Below are positions 1-9,588 of a DNA stretch of 64,000 nucleotides, in pieces (positions within the stretch are counted from its first letter, which is position 1; each line of letters begins with the position of its first letter). Source of the stretch: Bog-159 sp049511415 (GTDB lineage Bacteria; Acidobacteriota; Terriglobia; Bryobacterales; Bryobacteraceae); the NCBI GenBank assembly GCA_049511415.1, contig JBEKYC010000006.1, positions 62,001 through 126,000 of the forward strand. The letters are read 5' to 3'. Made by a program: the position numbers and the translations under genes. The notes under the pieces were generated by a model. The model was not told where the DNA came from, ran no database searches, and saw only the letters and a list, made by a program, of their open reading frames with translations.

Positions 1-189
1 AGCCGAAGCAGACTTGGGACAACCTGGCGCCGGGCTTCCGAGAACTGCATGCTGCCGATACAGGGGATGCAACACCAACTCCACGAGGCCGCCGACCCAG
101 CAGGAGAACGGCAGGCCGATGAAGACGTGGAAGCACCAGTTGCGCGCCGCCTGCGGCACCAGACGATGATCTTCGAGCGGCGCGAACAT
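1..189 (-). CDS. Partial hypothetical protein, C-terminus beyond the window edge
   Basis: An open frame starts at an ATG at 189 and runs off the left edge without a stop (63 codons). It begins MFAPLEDHRL and contains a hydrophobic stretch (FHVFIGLPFSCWVGGLVELV) that could be a membrane segment. Codons are GC-rich at the third position, like the neighbours. It starts one base after the stop of the GH13 gene, so it would be the last visible gene of the TonB receptor operon. No clear Shine-Dalgarno is seen. I do not recognise the family. Confidence 0.4.
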   Translation of the reverse strand, partial: MFAPLEDHRLVPQAARNWCFHVFIGLPFSCWVGGLVELVLHPLYRQHAVLGSPAPGCPKSASA

Positions 190-190
190 A

Positions 191-2032
191 TCATGGCTGC
201 GAAAGGATCATGAGCGAGTACGGGCCGATGGTCAGACTGCCGCTGTACGGCATGCCGGCATACGCGCCGCCGCCGGCCTTCACACTGGTGGAGCCGGCGC
301 CCGAGAATGTAGAGCTGTACACTTTGCTATCGCTGTTGAAACGAGTGATCCACACGCCGGACGACGGGAATCCTACTTTCACGCCCATTTCGGTATTTCC
401 GGTGAAATTGGCGACGACCACGACTACGCCCGGCGATTGCGAATCAAACCGCTCGTAAGCGATGAACTTGTTGGTATTGTCCAACTGGTAAATGTTCAGG
501 CTGTCGCCTTCCAGATTGGGTGTATAACCGGAGGAGTTCTTGCGGGCGGCCGCCAGAGCCGTCCACAATTTGCGGATCGCGGCGAACTCGGTGGCCAGGG
601 TCCATTGGAGCGGCAAGTTCACGGCCAGAGGCTCGTTCTCGACGAACTCTTGACCCTGAAAGATCATGGGGATGCCCGGGGATGTAAAGAGGATGCCGGC
701 GCCCAGCGTGCTCTTTTTGAGGGACAGCCATCCCGTCGGGTCGCCAGGATCGATTAAGGTAGTCAGGCGCTGGCCGCCGTCACTTACTTCGTTGTGAGAC
801 TCGGTGTAATTGAGATTCTGCAGATAGCTGTCGTTGAAAGCCTGTAGGATCGCGCTGGAGACGGCGCTCATGTTTACCGCCGCATCGCTCGATTGGGTGA
901 GCTGCGTCCGCATGTTAGACACGAAGTTGCCATTCCATTGGCTGGCGAAACCCGCGCCGCCCGTTGACGATGGCGCGGTGACGGTGGCGTTGCCGGTGAG
1001 GTCTTCCGCGATGTTGACGAATGCCGGATTCTGGCTCACGGTCTGAAGGTTCGCGGTTTGCAGCAAAGTCCAGCCATCCGGCAGATAAGTTCCCGTTCCG
1101 CTGTTGGTGTTGTATATGTTCGAGACCGAATCCCAGCGAAAGCCATCGATGCGGTACTCCGCGATCCACATGGTGAGGGAATCGAGAATGTACTGAGCCA
1201 CATTGGCGCTGGAATAGTTAGGACGTGGTCCCCAGGGAGAGTTCCAGTCAGCCGCGTCGTAGAAATAGATGCCTCCGGGATACTCGGTGGTGTACCAGCC
1301 ATCGAATTGATTGGTGGAGAGATCCCAAGGCCCCCAGTGATTGTGCACGATGTCGAGGATCACGGCAAGGCCGGCCGAGTGACAGGCATCTACCAGGGCC
1401 TTGAAATTATCCGGACCGCCATAGGTTTCGTTCTCCACAGCGAGTTGGTCGGTGGGGCCGTAGCCGATGGAGGAGGGCGGCGGGTTTTCATTGACGGGCA
1501 TGATTTCGACGGCGTTGAACCCCAGGGATGAAATTTCCTGGAGCCGGGTAATCGCGGACTGAAACGTTCCGGGACCGTCGGCATTCGTGGAGAAGGTGCC
1601 GATCTCCATTTCATAGATCATGAGGCTTTTGGCGGGCGGCGCGACAAACGGCGGGCTATTCCACAGATAGGCGCTGGTATCGTAGATGACCGAGTTGCCC
1701 AGATTGTAATTGGCCTCGGTAACGACCCGGCTGTATGGATCGCGGCGCGTGACGGTGGCAAAGCCGGGACTGGAGATCACGTAACGGTAGGTTTGGCCCA
1801 CGAGGGCGCCAGCTACATCGTTCGACCAATTGCCGTCGCCCTCGGCGATCAACGGATTGTTGGTCTGGGACCAGTTATTGAAATCGCCTTCCACGTAGAC
1901 GGAGGCCGCGTTGGGCGCCCACACGCGAAACGTGACACCGCCGGGATACGGGATCGATCCCATGCCCGGCTGACTGCCCTGGGCGTAAGCACAGCCCGCG
2001 GCTACGAAGAGTATGAAGAGAGACAGTCGCAT
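191..2032 (-). CDS. Secreted GH13 alpha-glucan (branching-enzyme-like) protein with N-terminal CBM48
   Basis: A 613-aa protein with a signal peptide (MRLSLFILFVAAGCAYA-Q), a CBM48/isoamylase-N domain (about 25-100, with FRVWAPNA and GDFNNW) and a GH13 barrel. Region I is DIVHNH (227-232), region II GFRWD with nucleophile D301, and region III carries the acid/base E343 in IAED. Region IV reads ESHNEV, so N414 stands where GH13 enzymes have the transition-state-stabilising Asp (HD). Branching or trimming of alpha-glucans is expected from the family, but activity is doubtful because of N414. It starts one base after the cytochrome c stop, with GGAAAAG upstream, and is co-transcribed with the TonB receptor. 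Confidence 0.85.
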   Translation of the reverse strand: MRLSLFILFVAAGCAYAQGSQPGMGSIPYPGGVTFRVWAPNAASVYVEGDFNNWSQTNNPLIAEGDGNWSNDVAGALVGQTYRYVISSPGFATVTRRDPYSRVVTEANYNLGNSVIYDTSAYLWNSPPFVAPPAKSLMIYEMEIGTFSTNADGPGTFQSAITRLQEISSLGFNAVEIMPVNENPPPSSIGYGPTDQLAVENETYGGPDNFKALVDACHSAGLAVILDIVHNHWGPWDLSTNQFDGWYTTEYPGGIYFYDAADWNSPWGPRPNYSSANVAQYILDSLTMWIAEYRIDGFRWDSVSNIYNTNSGTGTYLPDGWTLLQTANLQTVSQNPAFVNIAEDLTGNATVTAPSSTGGAGFASQWNGNFVSNMRTQLTQSSDAAVNMSAVSSAILQAFNDSYLQNLNYTESHNEVSDGGQRLTTLIDPGDPTGWLSLKKSTLGAGILFTSPGIPMIFQGQEFVENEPLAVNLPLQWTLATEFAAIRKLWTALAAARKNSSGYTPNLEGDSLNIYQLDNTNKFIAYERFDSQSPGVVVVVANFTGNTEMGVKVGFPSSGVWITRFNSDSKVYSSTFSGAGSTSVKAGGGAYAGMPYSGSLTIGPYSLMILSQP

Positions 2033-2033
2033 G

Positions 2034-2426
2034 CTACTTTTCCTGGATGGATTCGAGATAGCGGAGAAGATTATCCACGCGCAGTTTGGCGATGCTTTGG
2101 TCGGGCTGCATGGCGCGGAAGACCGGTCCCCACATGGGCATGTCGGCCGAGCCGTGGGCTGGGGTGGAGGAGCCGCCGCCGAGCAACTGGCGCACGCCGC
2201 CTACCGGGAACTTGCCGGCATGAGACCGGGTCAGCTGGGTCAGATCAGTGGGCGGGGTCTTCAGAGCCGAAGCGGCGGGACCCGCGCCTTTTGCATCCCG
2301 GCCGTGGCAGACCGCGCAGTAGCGCAGATACAGATCGACGCCCCTGGTGAGGCTGGCGTCGTGCGGGGGTTGCTGGGCGAGCGCGGCGGCCAGCCCCAGA
2401 ACCAATATTCCGGTGGTCATTCGCAT
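2034..2426 (-). CDS. Small secreted c-type cytochrome
   Basis: A 130-aa protein with an N-terminal signal peptide (MRMTTGILVLGLAAALAQ) and one class I cytochrome c heme site, CAVCHGRDAKGAGP, at about residues 37-50. A Met in the C-terminal half (ADMPMWGPVF) is a candidate distal ligand. It probably carries electrons in the periplasm. It sits 13 bp after the TonB receptor, with AGGTGAG as ribosome site, and immediately before the GH13 gene. Why a cytochrome is placed between a receptor and a glucan enzyme is not clear from the sequence. Confidence 0.85.
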   Translation of the reverse strand: MRMTTGILVLGLAAALAQQPPHDASLTRGVDLYLRYCAVCHGRDAKGAGPAASALKTPPTDLTQLTRSHAGKFPVGGVRQLLGGGSSTPAHGSADMPMWGPVFRAMQPDQSIAKLRVDNLLRYLESIQEK

Positions 2427-2439
2427 AATGTCTCACCTG

Positions 2440-5400
2440 TCAGAAGATCAACTTTAGCGCGAACTGCACCAGGCGCGGATCGCGCACCTGGAGCACTTTA
2501 CCGAACGTACCGCTGCCCGGAATCACGTTGCCGTTGGCGTCCACGGCGCTATCCGAGATGTTGCCATCCACTTTGGTGAACTGGGCGTGATTGACCATGT
2601 TGAAGAACTCCGCGCGGAATTCGAGTTTGTACTTCTCCGCGACGGTGGTGTCTTTCATGAGGCTGAAGTCGATGTTGTTGATGCCCGGTCCGCAGCAGAC
2701 CGACCGTGGCGAATCGCCAATGGTTCCGTATTCGGAGGGCGTGAGCTGCTGGAAGTCGGCGGTGTTGAAGGCCAGATTGCCGCCGTTGCGCGGATTCAGG
2801 CGTTGGAGCGCGGCCACCTGGTTCGGTTCGCCGGGGTAGTAGAAGAACGCGCTGTACATCAACTCCAAGTCGGAGGAGGACTCGATAGGGATGGGGAAGC
2901 CGCTCTGGAACGTGACGATGCCGGAGCTTTGCCAGCCGTTGAACAGTTTGTCGGCGAAGCCGTGCATGTCCATGTGCGGGAACTGGTACACGTAGCTGCT
3001 CACCAGGCGGTTGCGCGCATCAAAGAGCGAAAGCGAGCGGCTGAGCCGGTAATTCAACGGATCGAGCATGTTCTCAAAGCTGGAGGCATCGTCGATCGAT
3101 TTGCTGAAGGTGTAAGCGGTCTGGAATTGCAGGCCGTGGGAGAAGCGTTTTTCGGCGCTGACCTGCAATGAGTTGTAGTTCGAGTTGGCGACCGTGTTTT
3201 CGGTAAAGATGCTGGAGAAGACGGGCACGCCGTCGGGCGGACAGCCCACGCCGGTCAGCGGGTTGCAATTGGGCGAAGAATACTTGCGCAGGCCGACCAG
3301 GGTAATGGGATTCGGATTCGGTCCGGTGACGGTGGGTTGCGGGCCATAGGGCAGGTGCAGGGTGAAGCCGGGCGGGATCTCACCGGCGGCGATGGTAAAG
3401 GCGGAATCCGCATAGAACGGGCCGCAAGCGAGCGAGGGATCGTTGGCCAGGGTGGACAGGCTATTCAAGTCTAGGCAGGTCTGGGCATCGCCATAATTCA
3501 GATCGTAGGATGCCAGCAGGCGGTGGCCCTGCGTGCCCACGTAGCCGATCTGAAACAGAATATCGCCGGGCAGCTCGCGTTGGATGGTGAAGTTATATTG
3601 CACCGAATATTGGGTCCGCATGTTGGGCTGGAACTGGCCGTATAGAAGGAGCGGCCGGAAAGCGGACCAATCGACGGGCTGGCCGCGCGGCGGGTTCAGG
3701 ATGCCATTGAAGGGATTCGGACTCACGGTTCCATCCTGCCCGACGAACGGAGTATTGAACATGGGATTGGTGACCGTGTTACTGCCGCCGAAGGGCGGCT
3801 CGGCGCTGAACTGTTCCAGAACCAATTGTTCGATGGGGTTATAGAACATGCCCCAGCCCGCGCGAATGCTGGTCTTGCCGGGGCCGCCGACTATTTTGCG
3901 CCAGAAGCCGGAATCGGCGGAGGGGCTCCAGGCCATACCGATGCGGGGCGCGAAGGCTTTGTAGTAGGTCGCGGTCATGCCGGCGGGGACGCCTTTATCG
4001 CCCGGAAACACCAGGCCGAGCGGAAAGACGGCATCGCCGGCGCTGCCCTGGTTGCAGTCGGTGGTGCCGAAATCGGCCACCAGGGGATTGTTGGCGGCGA
4101 GCTGGCAGGGATAGATTTGGGTCACTTGGCCGGGGCGGAAGGTTTGGACGTGCTCGCCGATGTCGGTCAGCGGCGTGTCGAGTTCCCAGCGCAGGCCGTA
4201 GTTGAGAGTCAGATTTGGGCGGATCTTCCAGCTATCCTGCGCGTAGAGATAGAGCGCGGTGCTGCGCACGTTTTCGTGCTGCGCCGAGCCTTGGGTGTAG
4301 GTATTCGGAAGGCCGAGCATGTAATCGGGAAACAGATCGTCGGAGCCGACGTCGTTGGTGCCGCCGCTGGTGAATGAATAGGACCCGTTCACGTTGTAAT
4401 AGAGGGTCTGATCGAAGCGCATGCGGCGCACGTCCACGCCGAACTTGAAGGAGTGCGTGCCGGAGACTTTGCTCAAGCCATCGGACCATTGAAAGCTGTT
4501 GCCGATCTGGGGCAGCTCGCCGTTGAAGTTATTGCCGATGGTGAAGCCGCCGCTGGTGGTGATATAGGGAACACCTTCATGGCTGGCGCCCAGGTTCGGG
4601 GTGATGCCGTAACTTGGGTTGGATGGATCGGCGAAACAGTTACTGGCCGCAACCGCGCTGCCGCAGACGTTATTGATGAGCTGGGTGTTCTGCGGATGGT
4701 TGTAACTGAGCTGGCCTTCCCGGAAGTAGGTGAAGCGAGCCTCGTTGACGACGGTGGGACTGGCGGTCCAGGTTTCGCTCAGGTTGAATTGCTGATTGCG
4801 GATGCCGTATTCCGCGCCGAAGCCCGGCAAGTTCGCCCCGGAAGCCTGAAAGGTGGAAAACGGCGGCAACTGCGTGTCGTTATCGAAGTAATAGTAAAAG
4901 CTCAACTGGTGGTGATCGTTGATGTGCTGATCGAAGCGGAAGGTGGACTGGATTCCCTTTTCGGACTGGTTGGCAACGGTTTGGTAAGTGTTGTAGCCAT
5001 TGTTGGGCAGGGGCACGTAACGGTTCAGCAAGGCCGCCGCCGTGGGGTCGAAGCATTGCGTGGGAATCTGATTGTTCGGGAAGATAGCCGCCCAGGGCGT
5101 GCCGGCCGCGATAGGAGCGCCGCCCTCCCCTGCCACGGCAGTGGCGCAGCCGGTACGGTTATTGAGCGCATTGGCGAGGTAACCATCGGTGAGCGTGCCG
5201 GCGAAAGTATCCTGGGGTCCGGAGGGGCCCATGGAAAAGTCGCCGTTGCGCTCGGCGGCGGTGGGCACGGTGACCAGGTCGGAGGGAATGCCCTCAACGA
5301 TCTGGCGGTCTTCGATGGAAGCGAAGAAGAAGGTTTTGTCCTTCTTAATGGGCCCACCGAAAGTGCCACCGAACTGGTTCTGATGGAAATCGGGGCGCGT

Positions 5401-6216
5401 CGAATCGAAGAAGCCGCGGGCGTCCAGATCGGTATTGCGAAAGAACTCGTAGGCATCGCCGTGGAACTCGTCGGTGCCGCCCTTGGTGACCACGTTGACG
5501 ACCGAGCCGGAGTTGCGGCCGTATTCGGCATCGAACGTGTTGGTCAGGACGCGGAACTCCTCGATGGTGTCGGGCGAAGGTTCCACGGCTGGGATGGCGA
5601 CAAACTGATCGTTGGCGTCGCCGCCGTTGACGTTGAAGTTATTGGCGCGGCCGCGGCCGCCATTGACCGAGACCACGCCGGCGTTGTCGCTGCCGGCAAA
5701 GAGCGAGTAGCCCTGCTGGGACTGCACGCCCGGCTGAAGCTGGAGCAACTGATAGGTATCGCGCGTATTCAGGGGCAGGTCCACGACGGAGCGGGAGTTC
5801 ATGACCCCGCCTAACTGTGTGCTGGTGGTTTCAACCAGCGGCGCCTCGGCTTCGGCGGTGACGCTTTGGGTGACCTGGCCGATTTCGAGGGAGGCATCCA
5901 CCACGACCACGTGACCGAGGGTGATTTCGACATGCTGGACGAACTTCTTGAAGCCGGCGGTCTCGATTTCCACGGTGTAGGCGCCGACGGGCAGGCTGGG
6001 CATGACGAAGTCGCCCTTGGCGTCGGTAGTGACCGAGCGGCTGGTTGCGGTGCCTTCGAGGGTAGCTTTTACGGAGGCTCCGGCGATGACCAATCCGGAG
6101 GGATCCTTGGCCGTGCCCCGGAGGTTGCCGGTGGTTTGCGCCCATATGCCGGATACGGCAGCGACAGCACAGATAGTCCATCGGGCGATGTTTCCCTTGA
6201 TGCTGCTCTTATGCAT
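2440..6216 (-). CDS. Oar-like TonB-dependent receptor with carboxypeptidase-regulatory domain
   Basis: A 1258-aa outer-membrane protein. The signal peptide ends near AVSGIWAQ. A carboxypeptidase-regulatory-like (CNA-B type) domain follows (about 28-110; GTAKDPSGLVIAGASV), then a plug domain (about 120-260, with VNGGRGRANNFNVNGG and AEYGRNSGSVVNVVTKGG) and a long beta-barrel ending in FALKLIF with a terminal aromatic residue. The start has AGGAGATCC four bases upstream. Acidobacteria carry many such receptors for large or polymeric substrates. The downstream GH13 enzyme suggests an alpha-glucan-derived substrate here, which is inference. Confidence 0.9.
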   Translation of the reverse strand: MHKSSIKGNIARWTICAVAAVSGIWAQTTGNLRGTAKDPSGLVIAGASVKATLEGTATSRSVTTDAKGDFVMPSLPVGAYTVEIETAGFKKFVQHVEITLGHVVVVDASLEIGQVTQSVTAEAEAPLVETTSTQLGGVMNSRSVVDLPLNTRDTYQLLQLQPGVQSQQGYSLFAGSDNAGVVSVNGGRGRANNFNVNGGDANDQFVAIPAVEPSPDTIEEFRVLTNTFDAEYGRNSGSVVNVVTKGGTDEFHGDAYEFFRNTDLDARGFFDSTRPDFHQNQFGGTFGGPIKKDKTFFFASIEDRQIVEGIPSDLVTVPTAAERNGDFSMGPSGPQDTFAGTLTDGYLANALNNRTGCATAVAGEGGAPIAAGTPWAAIFPNNQIPTQCFDPTAAALLNRYVPLPNNGYNTYQTVANQSEKGIQSTFRFDQHINDHHQLSFYYYFDNDTQLPPFSTFQASGANLPGFGAEYGIRNQQFNLSETWTASPTVVNEARFTYFREGQLSYNHPQNTQLINNVCGSAVAASNCFADPSNPSYGITPNLGASHEGVPYITTSGGFTIGNNFNGELPQIGNSFQWSDGLSKVSGTHSFKFGVDVRRMRFDQTLYYNVNGSYSFTSGGTNDVGSDDLFPDYMLGLPNTYTQGSAQHENVRSTALYLYAQDSWKIRPNLTLNYGLRWELDTPLTDIGEHVQTFRPGQVTQIYPCQLAANNPLVADFGTTDCNQGSAGDAVFPLGLVFPGDKGVPAGMTATYYKAFAPRIGMAWSPSADSGFWRKIVGGPGKTSIRAGWGMFYNPIEQLVLEQFSAEPPFGGSNTVTNPMFNTPFVGQDGTVSPNPFNGILNPPRGQPVDWSAFRPLLLYGQFQPNMRTQYSVQYNFTIQRELPGDILFQIGYVGTQGHRLLASYDLNYGDAQTCLDLNSLSTLANDPSLACGPFYADSAFTIAAGEIPPGFTLHLPYGPQPTVTGPNPNPITLVGLRKYSSPNCNPLTGVGCPPDGVPVFSSIFTENTVANSNYNSLQVSAEKRFSHGLQFQTAYTFSKSIDDASSFENMLDPLNYRLSRSLSLFDARNRLVSSYVYQFPHMDMHGFADKLFNGWQSSGIVTFQSGFPIPIESSSDLELMYSAFFYYPGEPNQVAALQRLNPRNGGNLAFNTADFQQLTPSEYGTIGDSPRSVCCGPGINNIDFSLMKDTTVAEKYKLEFRAEFFNMVNHAQFTKVDGNISDSAVDANGNVIPGSGTFGKVLQVRDPRLVQFALKLIF

Positions 6217-6374
6217 ACACGGATCTCCTTATATCAGGGGCGCTACGGGGGCCCAGAGTCGGCCGGACGATTCCGGCGCTACGCGGAGTTGTGTTGTCTG
6301 ATCGGAATATTATGACACAAGGGCGAGCATGTGACGGTCGCATATAATTGGTCTATTACGGCTTGGGGTCATCC

Positions 6375-9300
6375 ATGAAGCATAGTCGCGCCTTAATTGG
6401 CGGCGTTCTCACTACAGTTGCGGCTTTAGTCCTGCTTTGGGGCGCGGATACTTCGCGTGTGGAGCAGGACCGCCTGGGCCACTTTCGGAATCTGGGTAAA
6501 GCGTTCTACGAGAATCCGACGACGGCGCAGCAGGCGGTCGACGAGTTCAAGAAAGCGCTGGACCTGGCGCCCGATTCGGCGCGGGAACGCCTGAATTACG
6601 GCCTGGCGCTTTTGAAGGGCGGCAAGATCAAGGAAGGGGTGGCGGAACTGGAGCGCGTCCAGAAACAGGACCCCGGCATTCCACACACCTGGTTCAACCT
6701 GGGAATCGAGTTCAAGAAGGAAGGCAGCTATGATGCGGCCGTGGCGCAGCTTAAGGGACTGCTGAAGCTGGTTCCCGACGAACCCAAAGCGCACTATAAC
6801 CTGGGCGTTCTGTATAAAACCGCCGACAAGCGCGAGGACGCGGTGAAGGAATTCGAAACCGCCGAGCGGCTGGATCCCAATCTGGCCGCGGCGCACTTCC
6901 AACTCTATAACATGTATCGGCAGGCGGCACGGGCGGCGGACGCCGCGCGGGAACTGGCCGTCTTCCAGAAACTGAAGACGCTCATGGAAGGGGCTGTGAT
7001 TCCGGAAGACGTGGAGTGGAGCTACTACGCGGAGATCTACGATCCGATTGCGACGCGTCCGGAGAGCGAGCCGGCGCCGGCGGTGAAGTTTGAAGACCGG
7101 AAACTGGCGGATGGCTTTGATCCGGCGACGGCCGGGGCGGTGGTGCTGGATGCGTTCGGCGACCGGAAGCCGGCGTTGCTGGCGTGGTCGGCAAATGGCG
7201 CGCAGCTTTACCGCAACGGGACCACGCTGGTGAGTGACTCGGGCCTCGATGGCATCAAGGATATCGTTTCGATCGCGGCGGGCGATTACGACAATGACGG
7301 CCTGCCGGATCTTTGCATTGTGACCAAGACGGGCGCCGAGTTGTATCACAACAACAAAGGCAAGTTTGAGAAGTCGGCGCTGAAACTGCCCGCGGGGCGT
7401 TTCGCGAAAGCCGTGTGGCTGGATTTCGATCACGACTACGACCTGGATTTGTTCCTGCTCGGGCAGGACGCGGCGCTGGCGCGCAACAACGGAGAGGCGG
7501 GCTTCAGCGACGATACGCCTGCGTTTCCGTTCCAGAAGGGCAACGCAGTGGATGCGGCGGTGATCGATCTGATCGCGGACACCAATGGGATGGATTTGGT
7601 GGTTTCGTACAGCGATCATGCGGGAGTAATGTATCGCGACCGGCTGCTGGGCAAGTACGAAGCCGTGCCGCTGGAAGCGCTGCCGGCGGGCGCGAAGGGG
7701 CTGACGACTTACGACGTAAACAGCGATAGCTGGACGGACCTGGCGGCGGACGGACTGCTTCTGCTGAACCATCAGGGCAGGCTGGAGCCATTCGGCGGCG
7801 TGGGGGCCACGGGCGCGATGGTGTTCACGGACTTGGCGAATCGGGGCGTCAGCGATGTGGTGGCGGCTAACGGCGTGTTCCGGAATCTGGGACAGGACAA
7901 GTTCGAGAAGCTGCCGGTTGCGATTCCGGCGGCGGCGGTTGGGGTGACGTCGGACTTCGATGGCGACGGGCGCGCGGACGTGGTGCTGATCGCGGCGGAT
8001 GGGTCGCTGCATATGCTGCGGAACGCGACGGAGACGCACAATCACTGGCTGCGGGTGGAACTGACGGGCGTGAAGAATCCGAAGCTGGCGCCCGAGGCGA
8101 AGGTGGAGATCAAGACCGGGTCGAGCTACCAGAAGCGGACTTACCAGGGCGTCCCGGTGCCGTTCGGCGTGGATTCGTATAAGAGTGTGGACTCGGTGCG
8201 AATTACTTGGCCGAACGGACTGATCCAGAATGAGCCGGACCAGGCGGTAAACAAGTCCACGGATTATCAGGAGCAGCAGCGGCTTTCGGGATCGTGCCCC
8301 ATGATCTTCACTTGGGACGGGCAGCGATTCCGTTTCATTACGGATGTGCTGGGAGTTGCGCCATTGGGCGCGGCATCCGGAGACGGCAGTTACTTCCCGG
8401 TGGACCACGATGAATATGTGCAGATACCGGGCGAGAGTTTGGAGGCAATCAACGGGAACTACGAGATACGCATCACGGAGGAGTTGCGCGAGGTATCGTA
8501 TCTGGACCAGGTGAAGCTGATCGCGGTGGATCATCCGGCGGATACGGAGATCTTCACGAACGACAAGTTCAAGTCGCCGCCGTTTCCGGAGTTCCGCTTG
8601 TTCGGCGTGAAGCGGCGGGTGTATCCGCTGAGCGCGCGCGACAACGATGGACGGGATGTGCGTGAGAGGCTGTTGCAGCGCGACCGCATCTATGCGGACG
8701 GTTTCCGCCGCAACTACCTGGACGTGGCGGAGTTGCACCATCTGGATCTGGATTTCGGCACGGCCGCGCCGGATAACCGCGCGGTGCTGATCCTGAGCGG
8801 ATGGGTGGACTGGGCGGACGGCAGCACTTTCATGGCGGCATCGCAGGCGCACCAGGATCTGGTTCTGCCGTATCTGCAAGTCAAGGATGCGGCAGGGCAG
8901 TGGAAGACAGTGATCGAAGATATGGGCATCCCGGCAGGTAAGCCGAAGACGATCTCGGTGGATCTGACAGGTAAGTTCCTGTCGGCTTCGCGGGAAGTGC
9001 GCATTGTGACTAACCTGTGCGTTTACTGGGACGAGATCTTTCTGGGTGAAGACCCGTCGGCGCCCACCGTGCGGATGACGGATATCAACGCCGAGTCGGC
9101 GGATTTGCATTTCCGGGGCTTTTCGACGCCCGTGATCCATCCGCAGCGGAAGCAGCCGGAAGGCTTCGATTACGAGCGCTGGATGCCGGTCTCGATGTGG
9201 AACCCGACGCGGGGGATGTACACGCGGTATGGGGACGTGCTGCCGATCATCGGCGCGCTGGACGACCGGCTGGTGATCATGGGGTCGGGCGACGAGATGC

Positions 9301-9575
9301 GTCTGCTGTTTCCGGCCGCGGCTGCGGGAGTGGTAAGGGCGGGCTGGAAGCGCGACTTTCTGCTTTTCGTTGACGGGTGGGCCAAGGACGCGGATGCGAA
9401 CACGGCTTACTCGCAGACCGTGGAGCCGCTGCCTTTCCATGGCATGTCACAGTATCCGTACAAGGACGGCGAGCATTTTCCGGATGACGCGGCGCATCGG
9501 GCGTATCGGGACGAGTACAATACGCGGCCGGCTTTGCGACTGATCCGGCCGCTGGTGGCTGGCGCGGGCTATTAA
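6375..9575 (+). CDS. TPR / FG-GAP / ASPIC-UnbV secreted protein
   Basis: A protein of about 1066 aa starting MKHSRALIGG (an in-frame ATG nine codons upstream at 6348 lies inside the likely -10 element). A signal sequence is followed by about four TPR repeats (20-185). FG-GAP/VCBS repeats come next, with Asp-rich calcium motifs (GDYDNDGLPD, DFDHDYDLD, DFDGDGRAD), then an ASPIC/UnbV domain near 570-630 (GSSYQKRTYQG ... WPNGL). Roughly 430 C-terminal residues follow that I cannot assign. An extracytoplasmic binding or scaffold role is likely. A TATAAT box lies at 6343-6348. Confidence 0.85.
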   Translation: MKHSRALIGGVLTTVAALVLLWGADTSRVEQDRLGHFRNLGKAFYENPTTAQQAVDEFKKALDLAPDSARERLNYGLALLKGGKIKEGVAELERVQKQDPGIPHTWFNLGIEFKKEGSYDAAVAQLKGLLKLVPDEPKAHYNLGVLYKTADKREDAVKEFETAERLDPNLAAAHFQLYNMYRQAARAADAARELAVFQKLKTLMEGAVIPEDVEWSYYAEIYDPIATRPESEPAPAVKFEDRKLADGFDPATAGAVVLDAFGDRKPALLAWSANGAQLYRNGTTLVSDSGLDGIKDIVSIAAGDYDNDGLPDLCIVTKTGAELYHNNKGKFEKSALKLPAGRFAKAVWLDFDHDYDLDLFLLGQDAALARNNGEAGFSDDTPAFPFQKGNAVDAAVIDLIADTNGMDLVVSYSDHAGVMYRDRLLGKYEAVPLEALPAGAKGLTTYDVNSDSWTDLAADGLLLLNHQGRLEPFGGVGATGAMVFTDLANRGVSDVVAANGVFRNLGQDKFEKLPVAIPAAAVGVTSDFDGDGRADVVLIAADGSLHMLRNATETHNHWLRVELTGVKNPKLAPEAKVEIKTGSSYQKRTYQGVPVPFGVDSYKSVDSVRITWPNGLIQNEPDQAVNKSTDYQEQQRLSGSCPMIFTWDGQRFRFITDVLGVAPLGAASGDGSYFPVDHDEYVQIPGESLEAINGNYEIRITEELREVSYLDQVKLIAVDHPADTEIFTNDKFKSPPFPEFRLFGVKRRVYPLSARDNDGRDVRERLLQRDRIYADGFRRNYLDVAELHHLDLDFGTAAPDNRAVLILSGWVDWADGSTFMAASQAHQDLVLPYLQVKDAAGQWKTVIEDMGIPAGKPKTISVDLTGKFLSASREVRIVTNLCVYWDEIFLGEDPSAPTVRMTDINAESADLHFRGFSTPVIHPQRKQPEGFDYERWMPVSMWNPTRGMYTRYGDVLPIIGALDDRLVIMGSGDEMRLLFPAAAAGVVRAGWKRDFLLFVDGWAKDADANTAYSQTVEPLPFHGMSQYPYKDGEHFPDDAAHRAYRDEYNTRPALRLIRPLVAGAGY

Positions 9576-9588
9576 CTCGGCCCCGAAG

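Noticed and set aside
4453..5814. A 453-codon frame antisense to the TonB receptor
   Set aside because: Gly/Val/Glu-rich with no motif, while the receptor is strongly supported on the other strand.
6426..9440. A 1004-codon open frame antisense to the TPR/FG-GAP gene
   Set aside because: Its protein is an Arg/His/Gln-rich low-complexity sequence without domains. The sense strand has clear TPR and FG-GAP motifs, and GC-rich codon bias creates such shadows.
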